In this document: piece after piece, positions 1 through 8,651 of the stretch
Numbering within the stretch: the first letter of the stretch is position 1
How the letters are laid out: each line of letters begins with the position of its first letter
From: Bacteroidota bacterium
GTDB lineage: Bacteria; Bacteroidota; Ignavibacteria; UBA10030; UBA6906
Length of the DNA stretch: 20,648 bases
Reading direction: 5' to 3'
Assembly: GCA_003541875.1 (NCBI GenBank)
Contig: DPLS01000296.1
Coordinates: 1-20,648, forward strand
Notes under the pieces: generated by a model
Databases searched by the model: none
What the model saw: only the letters and a program-made list of their open reading frames with translations
What the model was told of the DNA's origin: nothing
Program-made: the position numbers and the translations under genes

Positions 1-1233
1 CTGACAGCAGGCATCTTCCTCCGCGCCGGTTTGGCATTCGTGGGAAGAGCCGGTCGTTTACTGGGCTTGGCGTTCGTCGATTTCGTGCTTGTTGATGTTG
101 CACTCCTAGTCGCGGGATTCTTGTACAGGGGGCGTTGGTTCGCTTTCCCATCGTATGCCTATCCTGTTGTGTACGTCGTTCCTCCGGCGATCCTCGTGAT
201 GGTCCTGTTTCTAGGCGGTGCGTATGCTGCAAACAGACATTCGATGTTCCGAACGCTCACGTCGGTTCTCATTGGCTACACCCTTATTTCCGCCGTGGTG
301 TTCTTTGCGAAGGAATTTGCCTTCAGTCGAGCGATCGTCTTGATTGCTGGTTGCATCAGTCTCGTCGTGTTGCCTTGTTGGAGGTTCGGACTACTGTTGT
401 TTGGGAGAATGGTTGCTCGTGGGAGCAAGAGAGGTAGTCTCTTTGGTAACAAGACGTTGATCGTGGGTACAGGACCTTCAGCTCAGCAAGTTATGCGCAA
501 GCTTCGCACACGGGTGGACGGTGGTTATGATGTGTTGGGATTTATCGCCACAAACCGCCGGCAGATTGGTGAGAAGGTTGCAGGTCTGGACGTTGTTGGG
601 TCTCTTGACAATGTTGGCAAGGTCATCATCGAACGGAAAGTTAGTGAAGTCATCTTCTCGATGGACAGCATTTCTTATGCAGACATTCTCTCAGTGATTG
701 CAAAGAGTAACGATCGAGGCGTGAACTATCGGCTTGTTCCAAACAGCCTTGAGGCAATAATCGGCAAAACGAGAATCGAAGAGCTTGACACGCTCCCACT
801 TGTGGAAATAGAATATAACCTTCACAAGATGGGAAACCGGATTCTAAAACGCTCGTTTGACATTCTCTGTTCCTTTGGCCTTTTGGTGACAGTGTATCCA
901 TTTCTGTGGATATGGAGGCGACTATCCTCAGGCTCGCCGCTGGGAATGTTCGGTTCCAGAATGCTCTTGCTTCCTCAAGTTTTTTCAGGTACAATCAGTT
1001 TTGTGGGCTTGCCTCTAAGCGAAGTGAAGTACACTCCTGCAGAGAGTGAGTCCTCTGAAGCTAGTTCATACCTTGGACCGAGGGGACTGACCGGTCTGGT
1101 TCAAATCAATGCGGGTGAAAATCTTGACGCAGAAGAAATTGAACGATTCACGCTTTACTATGCCAAGAACTATTCCCTTGGTCTCGATGTGGAGATCCTT
1201 TTCAAAGCGTTGCTGCAGCTTCTGAAGGAATAA
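1..1233 (+). CDS. Sugar-transferase-like membrane protein, 5'-partial, catalytic segment missing
   Basis: The reading frame is open from base 1, so the gene starts upstream; the TTG at 31 is only an internal candidate. Visible order: several hydrophobic segments, a Rossmann-type nucleotide-binding domain (TLIVGTGPSAQQVMRKL, then YDVLGFIA) and a tail resembling the bacterial sugar transferase (WbaP/PglC-type) domain. In that family the enzyme moves a sugar-phosphate onto a lipid carrier at the inner membrane to start polysaccharide synthesis. The tail keeps the entry helix (KRSFDILCSF), a counterpart of the GDMSLVGPRP block (GTISFVGLPLSEV), a counterpart of PGITGLWQ (GPRGLTGLVQI) and the last helix. 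The stretch between entry helix and GTISFVG is about 30 residues instead of about 80, and the ERVG and KFRTM catalytic motifs are absent. Family membership is fairly sure; activity is doubtful. It ends 12 bases before accA. Confidence 0.75.
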   Translation: MTAGIFLRAGLAFVGRAGRLLGLAFVDFVLVDVALLVAGFLYRGRWFAFPSYAYPVVYVVPPAILVMVLFLGGAYAANRHSMFRTLTSVLIGYTLISAVVFFAKEFAFSRAIVLIAGCISLVVLPCWRFGLLLFGRMVARGSKRGSLFGNKTLIVGTGPSAQQVMRKLRTRVDGGYDVLGFIATNRRQIGEKVAGLDVVGSLDNVGKVIIERKVSEVIFSMDSISYADILSVIAKSNDRGVNYRLVPNSLEAIIGKTRIEELDTLPLVEIEYNLHKMGNRILKRSFDILCSFGLLVTVYPFLWIWRRLSSGSPLGMFGSRMLLLPQVFSGTISFVGLPLSEVKYTPAESESSEASSYLGPRGLTGLVQINAGENLDAEEIERFTLYYAKNYSLGLDVEILFKALLQLLKE

Positions 1234-1245
1234 CAGGCACTGCCA

Positions 1246-2196
1246 ATGGCGAAAGTGATACTTGATTTTGAGAAACCGATAGTTGAGCTCGAACAGAAGC
1301 TGGAAGAGCTGAGGAAATATGCTGACAATCCCGCAATTGCAGAGGAAGTTGGCAAGTTGGAAAAGCGGATGATTGACCTGCAGAAGAGTGTCTACTCCGG
1401 TCTCACGCGTTGGCAAAAAGTGCAGCTTGCCCGGCATCCTGACAGACCGTACACGCTCGATTATATCAGTTCAATCATGACAGATTTCTTCGAGCTTCAC
1501 GGTGATCGCAACGTGCACGATGACAAGGCGATTGTTGGTGGCTTTGCCCGTCTGGACCACTATTCCGTGATGATCATCGGTCATCAAAAGGGGAGGGATA
1601 CCAAGTCCAACCTGTATCGCAATTTTGGCATGCCGAATCCGGAAGGTTACCGCAAGGCTCTGCGTTTGATGAAGCTTGCAGAGAAGTTCAAGAAACCCGT
1701 CATCACCCTGCTTGATACCCCCGGTGCGTTTCCGGGACTGGAAGCGGAAGAACGGGGCCAGGCGGAAGCCATCGCTCGTAACTTGCTTGAGATGTCGAGG
1801 CTTCGTGTCCCAATCATTGTGGTGATAATTGGAGAAGGGGCTTCGGGTGGAGCGCTCGGCATCGGCTTGGGGGATAGGATATTGATGCTGGAGAATACCT
1901 GGTACTCAGTTATCTCTCCTGAGTCCTGTTCAAGCATACTCTGGCGCAGCTGGGACTACAAGGAACAGGCCGCTGAAGCGCTGCAATTGACCGCGCCAGA
2001 TCTGAAGAAGCAAAAGATCATAGACGTGATCGTTCCCGAGCCGCTCGGAGGGGCACATCGCAACCCCGAGCAAATGGCGCGGATACTCAAGGAGACACTG
2101 ATTGAAGAATTAAAGGTGCTCTTGAAAGTGAAGGTCGATAAACTGATCGAACGTCGCATAGAGAAGTTTTCCAAAATGGGTGAATGGGCGGGGTGA
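1246..2196 (+). CDS. accA: Acetyl-CoA carboxylase carboxyltransferase subunit alpha
   Basis: AccA pairs with AccD to move the carboxyl group from biotinylated AccB to acetyl-CoA, giving malonyl-CoA, the committed step of fatty-acid synthesis in the cytoplasm. The 316-residue product matches the usual length (about 319). It shows the family N-terminal helical segment ([20 protein letters not shown]), then [63 protein letters not shown] with the oxyanion-hole glycines, and the typical [15 protein letters not shown] block. The ATG lies 12 bases after the preceding stop with only a weak GAAGGA-like site. The thioesterase gene begins 2 bases after its stop, so translation is probably coupled. No accD is visible here. 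Confidence 0.98.
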   Translation: MAKVILDFEKPIVELEQKLEELRKYADNPAIAEEVGKLEKRMIDLQKSVYSGLTRWQKVQLARHPDRPYTLDYISSIMTDFFELHGDRNVHDDKAIVGGFARLDHYSVMIIGHQKGRDTKSNLYRNFGMPNPEGYRKALRLMKLAEKFKKPVITLLDTPGAFPGLEAEERGQAEAIARNLLEMSRLRVPIIVVIIGEGASGGALGIGLGDRILMLENTWYSVISPESCSSILWRSWDYKEQAAEALQLTAPDLKKQKIIDVIVPEPLGGAHRNPEQMARILKETLIEELKVLLKVKVDKLIERRIEKFSKMGEWAG

Positions 2197-2198
2197 GC

Positions 2199-2612
2199 AT
2201 GATCAAGCAAGAGACACCGGTTCGTGTGCGCTACGCTGATACGGACCAGATGAAGTTCGTATACTACGGGAAGTTCTTTGAGTACTTCGAACAAGGGCGC
2301 TCCGATCTGCTGCGATCCATCGGTCTGCCCTATCCGGAAATTGAAGCGATGGGACTGATCCTCCCCGTGGTCGAAGCACACGCATCGTACAAGCAGCCAG
2401 CAAAGTACGACGATCTCATCAACATTGTTACCTATTTGCGTGAGCCTCCAGTGGCGCGTGTCCGGCTTGACTACGAGGTGTTTCGTGAGGGGGAGACCGA
2501 GTTGCTTGCGGATGGTTACACTATCCACAGTTTTGTGAACGCGGGAACAGGCCGACCAACACGGGCACCGGCGCAGTTTCTGGATACTTTGCAACGCGCC
2601 TTGAATCGGTGA
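2199..2612 (+). CDS. Acyl-CoA thioesterase, 4HBT/YbgC family
   Basis: A 137-residue hotdog-fold protein of the 4-hydroxybenzoyl-CoA thioesterase/YbgC family, which hydrolyses acyl-CoA thioesters in the cytoplasm. The family signature is at residues 8-25 (RYADTDQMKFVYYGKFFEYF) with the catalytic Asp of the D-T-D stretch; the usual G-V-V-Y-H reads K-F-V-Y-Y, so the glycine and histidine are replaced. The frame also has an ATG at 2184 inside accA, but the ATG at 2199 sits 5 bases after a GGGCGGGG purine-rich site and gives the family's usual N-terminus, so I chose it. Its position directly after accA suggests a fatty-acyl or acyl-CoA housekeeping role, but the substrate cannot be told from sequence. 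Confidence 0.9.
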   Translation: MIKQETPVRVRYADTDQMKFVYYGKFFEYFEQGRSDLLRSIGLPYPEIEAMGLILPVVEAHASYKQPAKYDDLINIVTYLREPPVARVRLDYEVFREGETELLADGYTIHSFVNAGTGRPTRAPAQFLDTLQRALNR

Positions 2613-2623
2613 GGAACCCAACC

Positions 2624-2782
2624 ATGCTAAAGAAAGAACTGCTCGATATACTTTGTTGCCCCAAGTGCAAGGGCGATCTCGACTACAAGCCTGACGCAAA
2701 CACTCTCACCTGCAAAAAGTGTGGGAAAATGTATCAAGTGAAGAACGACATTCCCATTATGTTGGTCGACGATGACAAGTGA
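2624..2782 (+). CDS. Small Trm112/UPF0434 (YcaR-like) zinc-ribbon protein
   Basis: A 52-residue gene. It begins MLKKELLDILCCPKCKGDL and carries two CxxC pairs (Cys12/Cys15 and Cys30/Cys33) that would bind one zinc ion, followed by the family ending KNDIPIMLVDD. Bacterial members are about 55-65 residues and poorly understood; eukaryotic Trm112 is an activator of methyltransferases, so a partner-protein role is possible but unproven here. It starts 11 bases after the thioesterase stop, with AGGAA upstream, and its last 11 bases overlap the annotated start of nadC. Confidence 0.88.
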   Translation: MLKKELLDILCCPKCKGDLDYKPDANTLTCKKCGKMYQVKNDIPIMLVDDDK

Positions 2783-3641
2783 TGTCATGACCGACAGCCG
2801 AATTGGCCGGCTTGTCGAACTTGCACTGATGGAAGATATCGGTCTGGGTGACATTACGACCGACGCGATCGTGCCCGAGTCGCAGCTTGCAAAGGGGGAG
2901 TTCCTTTGCAAAGAAGCCGGAGTTGTAGCGGGACTCGAGGTGGCGGGTGTTGTTTTCCGATATTGTGATCATAGCATTACCTTCGCTCCAACTATTCCCG
3001 ATGGCAGTGCAATCCAAGTTGGGCAGGTAATTGCCAAAGTGGATGGTGATGCCCGAAGTCTTCTTCGCGGTGAACGCACAGCATTGAACTTCCTGCAGCG
3101 GATGAGTGGCATTGCATCCCTGACCCGACGTTACGTTAACGCGGTTGCTGGCACGAAGGTCCGGATCACGGATACGCGCAAGACCGTCCCCGGCCTTCGA
3201 GTACTTGACAAGTGGGCTGTGCGACTCGGTGGTGGCACTAACCACCGTTTTGGGCTTGACGATATGGTTCTCATCAAAGACAACCATATTGTGGCTGCCG
3301 GCAGCATTTCGAACGCCGTAGAGCGTTGCGTTTCCTATCTTCGAAGCTACGGCCCTGATGTTGCTCTTGAGGTTGAAACAAAGTGCCTTGATGAAGTTCG
3401 AGAAGCTTTACAGTGTGAAGGTGTGAAGCGGATCATGCTGGACAACTTCGCGGCCGTCGAAATGAAAAAGGCAGTTGACCTGATTGGGCATAGAGTGGAG
3501 GTCGAGGCGTCGGGGGGCATTACGCTTGAGAATGTCCGATCCGTTGCCGAGACGGGTGTTGACTTCATTTCCATTGGTGCTCTGACGCATTCCGTGAAGG
3601 CGCTCGATATCTCTCTCGAATTCATTCACACGCTGCTCTAA
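2772..3641 (+). CDS. nadC: Nicotinate-nucleotide pyrophosphorylase (quinolinate phosphoribosyltransferase)
   Basis: NadC converts quinolinate and PRPP to nicotinate mononucleotide, CO2 and pyrophosphate, the last step specific to de novo NAD synthesis. The 289-residue product has the full family pattern: LLRGERTALNFLQRMSGIA, the substrate-binding TDTRKTVPGLR followed by LDKWAVRLGGGTNHRFGL, the LIKDNH lysine motif, LEVETK, IMLDNF and the barrel-end phosphate site EASGGITLENVR plus DFISIGALTHS. The ATG at 2772 overlaps the zinc-ribbon gene by 11 bases; an in-frame ATG at 2787, just after that gene's stop, is equally possible and neither has a clear ribosome binding site. nadA and nadB are not in the window. 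Confidence 0.97.
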   Translation: MTSDVMTDSRIGRLVELALMEDIGLGDITTDAIVPESQLAKGEFLCKEAGVVAGLEVAGVVFRYCDHSITFAPTIPDGSAIQVGQVIAKVDGDARSLLRGERTALNFLQRMSGIASLTRRYVNAVAGTKVRITDTRKTVPGLRVLDKWAVRLGGGTNHRFGLDDMVLIKDNHIVAAGSISNAVERCVSYLRSYGPDVALEVETKCLDEVREALQCEGVKRIMLDNFAAVEMKKAVDLIGHRVEVEASGGITLENVRSVAETGVDFISIGALTHSVKALDISLEFIHTLL

Positions 3642-3665
3642 TCCTCGCCGGACGGCCCGCACCTC

Positions 3666-5180
3666 ATGTTCGACAAGATAAAGCGTCTGGGAACGGACAC
3701 TGCCATCTACGGCGTTAGCACCGTTGTCGGTCGCTTTCTCACCTATATCCTTACCCCCATCTATGCGAATGTTCTCCCTTCCTCTGACGTAGGAATCGTA
3801 GCGACGGTCTTCTCGTACATCGCATTTCTGAATGTTTTCTTCGGTTATGGCATGGAGAGCGCGTTCATGAAATACCGATCGACATTGGAGATAGGCAGTG
3901 AGAAACAGAATTTCACTGTTCCATTCTTCTCCCTCACGGTGAGTTCCATCGTGCTTGCTGCGCTGATGATCTGGCAACGAGGCAATCTCGCGGTGCTGGC
4001 CGGCGATCCGTCAACGTACGTTCAGCTCGTTCAGTACGTCGCTGTCATCGTGTGTCTTGATACGATTGCTATTGTTCCGTTCGCCTCACTCAGGCTCGCA
4101 AGGAAGGCAAAGCAATTCGCGGCGATCAAACTGACGAGCATAATCGTAAACGTGGCCTGCAATCTCCTCTTTCTTATCAAGTACCACACCGGTATCGAGG
4201 GTATCTTTTACAGCAACATGATCTCTTCGGCGATCGTGTTGGTGATGTTGGCCTCCACGATTGTCGCGAATCTGAGTATCAGATGGAACGCCGCGCTCTA
4301 CGAGTCGTTGCTTCGCTTTGGACTTCCGTATATTCCGGCTGGCATTGCGACTATGATGATCCAGGTGATTGATCGTCCGATTCTCTTGGCGCTTACCGAC
4401 GAGTCCACGGTGGGAATCTATCAGGCCAACTACCGACTGGGCATCTTCATGATGCTGGTGGTCTCAATGTTCGATTTTGCGTGGCGTCCGTTCCTCTTGA
4501 CCCATGCCAAGGATCCGGATGCCAAACAGATATTTGCTCGTGTGCTTACATACTTCGTGCTCCTGATGACAGGGGTGTTGCTGGTGCTCAGCTTCTTCAT
4601 CGAAGATATTGTGAAGCTGCCGATCTTTTGGCGCCATTCCATTCTCCCCGCCGAATATTGGCATGGTCTCGCCATCGTGCCGGTGGTATTGCTCGGGTAC
4701 TTGTTCCTCGGCGTGTCAAACAATTTCGTTGCGGGCATCTATATCGAGAAGAAGACGCAGCACCTTCCCGCAAATACATTCATAGGTGCGATTATCAACG
4801 TCGCCGCGAACTTTCTGTTGATTCCGTACATGGGCATCATGGGTGCCGCTCTGGCCACACTGTTGAGCTATGCTGCGATGGCGGTTGGGTTGTATTTTGT
4901 TGTGCAGAGATTCTATCCGATCAGGTACGAGTTCGGGCGGATCGGCAAGATCGTGCTTGCCGGTGGAGTTGTCTTTGTTCTCTCTTACTTTGTCAGATGG
5001 GAGTCGTTTGAGATATTGTGGAAAGTTGCTCTGCTCGTGCTGTTTGTTGCACTGATGTATTGGATGAAGTTCTTTGAACAATCCGAACTTAGAGCGATTG
5101 CTCGGTCTCTCACTCGACAACGGGGAGACGAGGTGTCATCATCGGTGTCTTCGACCAATGGTTTTTCAGAGCCGAAATGA
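3666..5180 (+). CDS. Polysaccharide/oligosaccharide flippase (MOP superfamily, Wzx-like)
   Basis: A 504-residue integral membrane protein made almost entirely of hydrophobic helices, about 12-14 by eye, with the N-terminal pattern of polysaccharide export proteins (TAIYGVSTVVGRFLTYILTP). The family moves lipid-linked sugar repeat units from the cytoplasmic to the outer face of the inner membrane. The interior segment GLPYIPAGIATMMIQVIDRP, with its charged residue inside a helix, is typical of the RfbX/Wzx branch rather than of MATE drug exporters. The C-terminus ends in a polar tail. It lies 24 bases after nadC with no strong ribosome site. The sugar-transferase-like gene at the operon start, WecB and the O-antigen ligase fit the same surface-glycan pathway, though they are on separate transcripts. 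Confidence 0.85.
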   Translation: MFDKIKRLGTDTAIYGVSTVVGRFLTYILTPIYANVLPSSDVGIVATVFSYIAFLNVFFGYGMESAFMKYRSTLEIGSEKQNFTVPFFSLTVSSIVLAALMIWQRGNLAVLAGDPSTYVQLVQYVAVIVCLDTIAIVPFASLRLARKAKQFAAIKLTSIIVNVACNLLFLIKYHTGIEGIFYSNMISSAIVLVMLASTIVANLSIRWNAALYESLLRFGLPYIPAGIATMMIQVIDRPILLALTDESTVGIYQANYRLGIFMMLVVSMFDFAWRPFLLTHAKDPDAKQIFARVLTYFVLLMTGVLLVLSFFIEDIVKLPIFWRHSILPAEYWHGLAIVPVVLLGYLFLGVSNNFVAGIYIEKKTQHLPANTFIGAIINVAANFLLIPYMGIMGAALATLLSYAAMAVGLYFVVQRFYPIRYEFGRIGKIVLAGGVVFVLSYFVRWESFEILWKVALLVLFVALMYWMKFFEQSELRAIARSLTRQRGDEVSSSVSSTNGFSEPK

Positions 5181-5203
5181 GTATTTTGAATGAAATTTCG
5201 TTC

Positions 5204-5210
5204 AAGGAGA
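5204..5210 (+). promoter_or_regulatory. Ribosome binding site deciding a GTG start
   Basis: AAGGAGA lies 4 bases before the GTG at 5215. It is the best Shine-Dalgarno match in this operon and supports the GTG rather than any later ATG (the next in-frame Met is residue 11) as the start of the DUF1385 gene. Confidence 0.75.
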
Positions 5211-5214
5211 GCGT

Positions 5215-6237
5215 GTGGATAGGCGATTCGACATAGCAAAACCGATGCAAGTTGGCGGGCAGGCCGTTCTCGAAGGCGTAATGATGCGTGCCCCCGGGAT
5301 GGTGGCAACTGCGGTAAGGCGTGCTGATGGCCAGATTGTGGTCAGGAAAGAACAGCATAGATCGCTCGCTGACAGGTACCCTGCGGTCAAACTCCCTGTC
5401 ATGCGGGGGGCTGTTGGATTGATAGAGATGGTGGTGATCGGGATGCGCACGCTGAACTTCTCGGCTGAGATTGCCATGCAAGATGCCAAGGCCGACGAGG
5501 AACGGAACGGCCAAGCGCCGAAGAATGGTTCAAGTGGATCCGCCCCAAGCTCATCAAAGGAAGGCTTCAAACTTGGATTGACAGTTGCGTTATCTCTTGT
5601 CATTGGAGTTGCCCTGTTCTTCGCAACGCCATTGCTCATTGCAACCGCCTTCTTCAAGGTCGAACAGCAGCCATTATATTTCAATCTTATCGCTGGCGGT
5701 ATTCGTGTCGGACTATTGCTTATGTACCTTTTTGTGATTTCGATGTTCAAAGACATACAACGACTCTTTCAATATCATGGGGCAGAGCACAAGGCTGTCT
5801 TTGCATTCGAACGTGGTGAAGGCTTGGATGTTGCCGCGGCTGCAAGGCAATCTCGCCTCCATCCGCGGTGCGGTACGAGTTTCCTGTTGGTTGTGATGGT
5901 GGTCGCGATTCTACTGTTCAGCGTGTTGGATGCGATTGTGATGCAGTGGCTGGGCGAACTGACGCTCTTCACCAGACTTCTAACCCACTTGCCCCTCATC
6001 CCGCTTGTGGGGGGAATATCGTATGAGTTCATCAAAGCATCCGCCAAGCGAAGTGACACGGTGATCGGCAAAGTCGTCGTGGCTCCGGGATTGTGGCTGC
6101 AGAAAATCACTACGAAGGAGCCAGACGAAACGCAATTGGAGGTTGCCCTTGTGGCGCTTCGGTGTGCACTTGGCGAAGACTACGCCATCCAATCTCCGGT
6201 GGAACTGCTGGGGTCGGAACAAGTGTCGGTGAATTGA
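5215..6237 (+). CDS. DUF1385 family membrane protein (YqhQ-like)
   Basis: A 340-residue protein with the conserved DUF1385 opening (VGGQAVLEGVMMRAP, then the VKLPVMRGAVGLIE stretch). A low-complexity Ser/Gly/Lys linker (about residues 92-118) precedes two hydrophobic segments (about 121-145 and 160-180). Next come the family's most conserved part, FQYHGAEHKAVFAFE and LHPRCGTSFLL, and further membrane segments. The His/Glu/Cys clustering looks like a metal site, but that is inference. YqhQ of Bacillus is in this family and its function is not settled. The gene starts at a GTG with a strong ribosome site and ends 3 bases before prfA; a DUF1385 gene next to prfA is an arrangement I recall from other bacteria. 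Confidence 0.9.
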   Translation: MDRRFDIAKPMQVGGQAVLEGVMMRAPGMVATAVRRADGQIVVRKEQHRSLADRYPAVKLPVMRGAVGLIEMVVIGMRTLNFSAEIAMQDAKADEERNGQAPKNGSSGSAPSSSKEGFKLGLTVALSLVIGVALFFATPLLIATAFFKVEQQPLYFNLIAGGIRVGLLLMYLFVISMFKDIQRLFQYHGAEHKAVFAFERGEGLDVAAAARQSRLHPRCGTSFLLVVMVVAILLFSVLDAIVMQWLGELTLFTRLLTHLPLIPLVGGISYEFIKASAKRSDTVIGKVVVAPGLWLQKITTKEPDETQLEVALVALRCALGEDYAIQSPVELLGSEQVSVN

Positions 6238-6240
6238 CGC

Positions 6241-7320
6241 ATGCTTGACCGATTGGAAAAAGTCAGGGAGCGATATGAGGAAATCACCCGCCTCCTGAGT
6301 GAACCCAGTGTTGTTTCAAACCAGGATCGGTTCAGAGAACTGAGCAGAGAGCATAGCAATCTCACACCGCTCATCAAAGTCTATGACCAGTACGCAAAAA
6401 AGAAACGTGACCTTGCTGGTTTGAAAGAGATCACAGACACTTCGTCGGATCCTGAGATGAAGTCGCTCGCATACGCAGAACTGGATGAAACGAGAGAGAA
6501 AGTTCAGAAGTTGGAAGAGGAACTCAAGGTTCTTCTTATCCCCAAAGATCCTAATGACAGCAGAAACGTTATTGTCGAAATCCGGGCGGGGACCGGGGGC
6601 GATGAAGCCGCGCTGTTTGCGGCCGATCTGTTTCGCATGTACTCCCGATTTGCTGAGAAGCAAGGCTGGAAAGTGGATCTGCTTGATGTGAACGACACGG
6701 GTATGGGTGGGATGAAAGAGGTTTCGTTCGGCCTTGTCGGTGAGGATGTGTATGGCGCGATGAAGTTTGAAAGCGGTGTTCATCGAGTACAGCGCGTGCC
6801 GGAGACGGAGGCGCAAGGTCGCGTCCATACATCTGCCGCAACAATAGCTGTTCTGCCGGAAGTGGAGCAAGTGGACGTTCAGATCAATCCTGCTGATATT
6901 GAGATGGACACGTTTCGGTCAGGCGGAAAGGGAGGACAAAACGTCAACAAAGTCGAAACCGCGGTTCGCATCACTCACAAACCATCCGGGATCATTGTTG
7001 TGTGCAGGCAGGAACGATCTCAATTGCAGAACCGCGAACGTGCGATGAAGATGCTGCGGGCGAAACTCTACGAGAACATGGTTGCCGCCCAGGTTGGAGA
7101 TGTTGCCGCCCAGCGAAAGTCGATGGTGAAGAGCGGCGACAGGAGTGACAAGATCAGGACGTACAACTTTCCGCAGAACCGGGTCACCGATCACCGTATC
7201 GGCGTAACGCTGTACAATCTCTCTGAGATTATCGACGGAAAACTTGAAGTGTTAATCGAGCAGTTGAAGATTGCAGACAGGGCAGAAAAGCTGCGCACCA
7301 GCACCGAGACATCAATCTAG
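6241..7320 (+). CDS. prfA: Peptide chain release factor 1
   Basis: RF1 recognises UAG and UAA in the ribosomal A site and triggers peptide release. The 359-residue product has the normal length. The N-terminal coiled-coil domain 1 (residues 1-100) is followed by the stop-codon recognition motif Pro187-Glu188-Thr189 (the RF1-type PxT, not the SPF of RF2) in [17 protein letters not shown]. The catalytic GGQ is at residues 231-233 in [18 protein letters not shown]. The ATG is 3 bases after the DUF1385 stop with a poor ribosome site, so it probably depends on coupling. It is the last gene of the operon; its TAG shares CTAG with the stop of the converging tadA, leaving no room for a terminator between them. 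Confidence 0.98.
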   Translation: MLDRLEKVRERYEEITRLLSEPSVVSNQDRFRELSREHSNLTPLIKVYDQYAKKKRDLAGLKEITDTSSDPEMKSLAYAELDETREKVQKLEEELKVLLIPKDPNDSRNVIVEIRAGTGGDEAALFAADLFRMYSRFAEKQGWKVDLLDVNDTGMGGMKEVSFGLVGEDVYGAMKFESGVHRVQRVPETEAQGRVHTSAATIAVLPEVEQVDVQINPADIEMDTFRSGGKGGQNVNKVETAVRITHKPSGIIVVCRQERSQLQNRERAMKMLRAKLYENMVAAQVGDVAAQRKSMVKSGDRSDKIRTYNFPQNRVTDHRIGVTLYNLSEIIDGKLEVLIEQLKIADRAEKLRTSTETSI

Positions 7321-7826
7321 TTCCATTCCGGCTTGCCCCCCTGGGGTTCGCCCCCTTGGGGCTTGCCCATCCCGCTCGTCCGTACCTTTTTGAAGAAGTC
7401 CTTCATCAATGCGCTGCACTGGGCTTCCAGTACCCCGCTCGCCAAGTCCACGCGGTGATTCAGCCGCTTGTCCTGCACGATGTTGAAGAGTGTGCCGCAT
7501 GCACCGGCTTTTGGGTCAGCAGCTCCGAAGACGAGACGCGGAATTCTTGCCAGTACAATGGCTCCCGCGCACATTGCACAGGGTTCAAGCGTTACGTAGA
7601 GCGTGCAGCGTTCGAACCGATGGTTGGCCAGGTGTGCTGCTGCTGCCGTAATCGCAATCATCTCGGCATGCGCAGTTGGGTCTTTGAGAGTTTCGACCTG
7701 GTTATATCCTCTGCCAATGATGCGGTCCTTGTGGACGATGATGGCGCCGATCGGGACTTCCTTTCGCTTGTAGGCGAGCTCTGCTTCACGCAGCGCATGT
7801 TCCATCCAACGTTCGTCTTCAGTCAT
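7317..7826 (-). CDS. tadA: tRNA-specific adenosine deaminase
   Basis: TadA deaminates A34 of tRNA-Arg(ACG) to inosine so that one tRNA reads CGU, CGC and CGA. The 169-residue product has the zinc deaminase motifs: His53-Ala-Glu55 (zinc ligand and proton shuttle) and Pro82-Cys83-x-x-Cys86. The dimer-type insert and the [13 protein letters not shown] loop are typical of TadA rather than of guanine or cytosine deaminases. Its likely substrate, tRNA-Arg(ACG), is encoded at 11786-11859. The ATG has no clear ribosome site. The C-terminus ends in an unusual Gly/Pro/Gln tail made by a 15-base tandem repeat, and the stop codon overlaps that of prfA. A good promoter lies about 48 bases upstream, so it need not depend on the cbi genes. 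Confidence 0.95.
   Translation of the reverse strand: MTEDERWMEHALREAELAYKRKEVPIGAIIVHKDRIIGRGYNQVETLKDPTAHAEMIAITAAAAHLANHRFERCTLYVTLEPCAMCAGAIVLARIPRLVFGAADPKAGACGTLFNIVQDKRLNHRVDLASGVLEAQCSALMKDFFKKVRTSGMGKPQGGEPQGGKPEWN
7331..7375 (-). repeat. Three 15-base tandem repeats inside the tadA 3' end
   Basis: On the + strand three consecutive 15-base units are visible: gcttgccccc-ctggg, gttcgccccc-ttggg and the more diverged gcttgcccat-cccgc. On the coding strand they give the Gly-Lys/Glu-Pro-Gln-Gly type tail of TadA. Each of the first two units can fold on itself (GCCCC/GGGGC around 3 bases), so the region could also slow RNA polymerase between the two converging genes. Confidence 0.7.
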
Positions 7827-7873
7827 TGAAGGGAAATGGAAGTAGATGATTGTGACGCGATGCTAACGGCATG

Positions 7874-7902
7874 AATATACTTAAGACTCGGCTTCAAGTC
7901 AA
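7874..7902 (-). promoter_or_regulatory. Sigma-70-type promoter for tadA
   Basis: Reading the minus strand: TTGACT (7902-7897), a 17-base spacer, TATATT (7879-7874). Each box matches 5 of 6 consensus bases. Transcription would begin near 7867, giving a leader of about 40 bases before the tadA ATG at 7826. The -35 box overlaps the stop codon of cbiO. Confidence 0.7.
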
Positions 7903-8651
7903 TTATGTGGATGTCGGTGCTGGAGGCTATGAGGTTTCTCAAGGCCATGTGCCAGCATGAACGTTTCGTCAGACAATAACTGCACGGTCGGTCCATCGGC
8001 AACGACGATTCCAGCATCAACAACAATAACGCGCGAGCAGAGTGTCACAACCAGCTCAAGATCATGAGAAGCGATAATCTTTGTTGCCGTGATCTGTTTC
8101 AAGATGTTCTTCAGCTCCCGCTTTCCTCTCGGATCGAGGTCACTCGTCGGTTCGTCGAGGGCAAGCACGCGGGGTGAACAAGCGAGGATGCCTGCAAGAC
8201 AGACCCGCTGTTTCTCGCCGCCGCTTAAATGATGCGGTGACCGTTTCTCGAAACCCAGGAGCCCAACTTGCGCAAGAGCTTTGCTGACTCTTTCAACGAT
8301 TTCTGACGTTGGAAGCCCGAATTGTTCGGGACCAAATGCAACATCCTCATACACGGAAGGGCAGAACAATTGATCGTCAGGGTCTTGGAACAGCAAGCCG
8401 ACATTGCGTCGAATCTCTGGAAGCGTTGCAGGTGAGACGGCTTGCCCGAGAATGGTCACGGACGGATTCCCGCCTAACGTCTCTGGCAGTATTCCGTTCA
8501 AGTGTTGCAGGATTGTCGACTTCCCTGCACCGTTTGGACCGATCAGCCCTACACACTCGCCCTCCTTAACCGTGAAGGATATGCCGTTCAGGGCTTCCTT
8601 GCCGTCGTGGTAGCGGTAGCGCAGGTCTTTGACTGCAATTGCTGGCGTCAT
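7899..8651 (-). CDS. cbiO: ECF-type cobalt/nickel transporter ATP-binding protein
   Basis: The ATPase that powers the CbiMQO/NikMQO uptake complex from the cytoplasmic face. The 250-residue product has every ABC motif: Walker A GPNGAGKST, Q-loop LLFQDPDDQLF, signature LSGGEKQR, Walker B VLALDEPTSDLD and the H-loop His (ASHD). The DPDDQ after the Q-loop is characteristic of ECF ATPases. The open frame runs further upstream into cbiQ, but the ATG at 8651 gives the family N-terminus (AIAVKDLRYRY), overlaps the cbiQ stop as ATGA and has GAGGGGA 5 bases upstream, so I chose it. Only one ATPase is present, so it would act as a homodimer. Metal (Co or Ni) cannot be decided from sequence. Confidence 0.95.
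   Translation of the reverse strand: MTPAIAVKDLRYRYHDGKEALNGISFTVKEGECVGLIGPNGAGKSTILQHLNGILPETLGGNPSVTILGQAVSPATLPEIRRNVGLLFQDPDDQLFCPSVYEDVAFGPEQFGLPTSEIVERVSKALAQVGLLGFEKRSPHHLSGGEKQRVCLAGILACSPRVLALDEPTSDLDPRGKRELKNILKQITATKIIASHDLELVVTLCSRVIVVDAGIVVADGPTVQLLSDETFMLAHGLEKPHSLQHRHPHN

Noticed and set aside
3666..5180. MATE multidrug exporter for the flippase
   Set aside because: N-terminal and central motifs fit polysaccharide flippases better, and surface-glycan genes lie in the same window.
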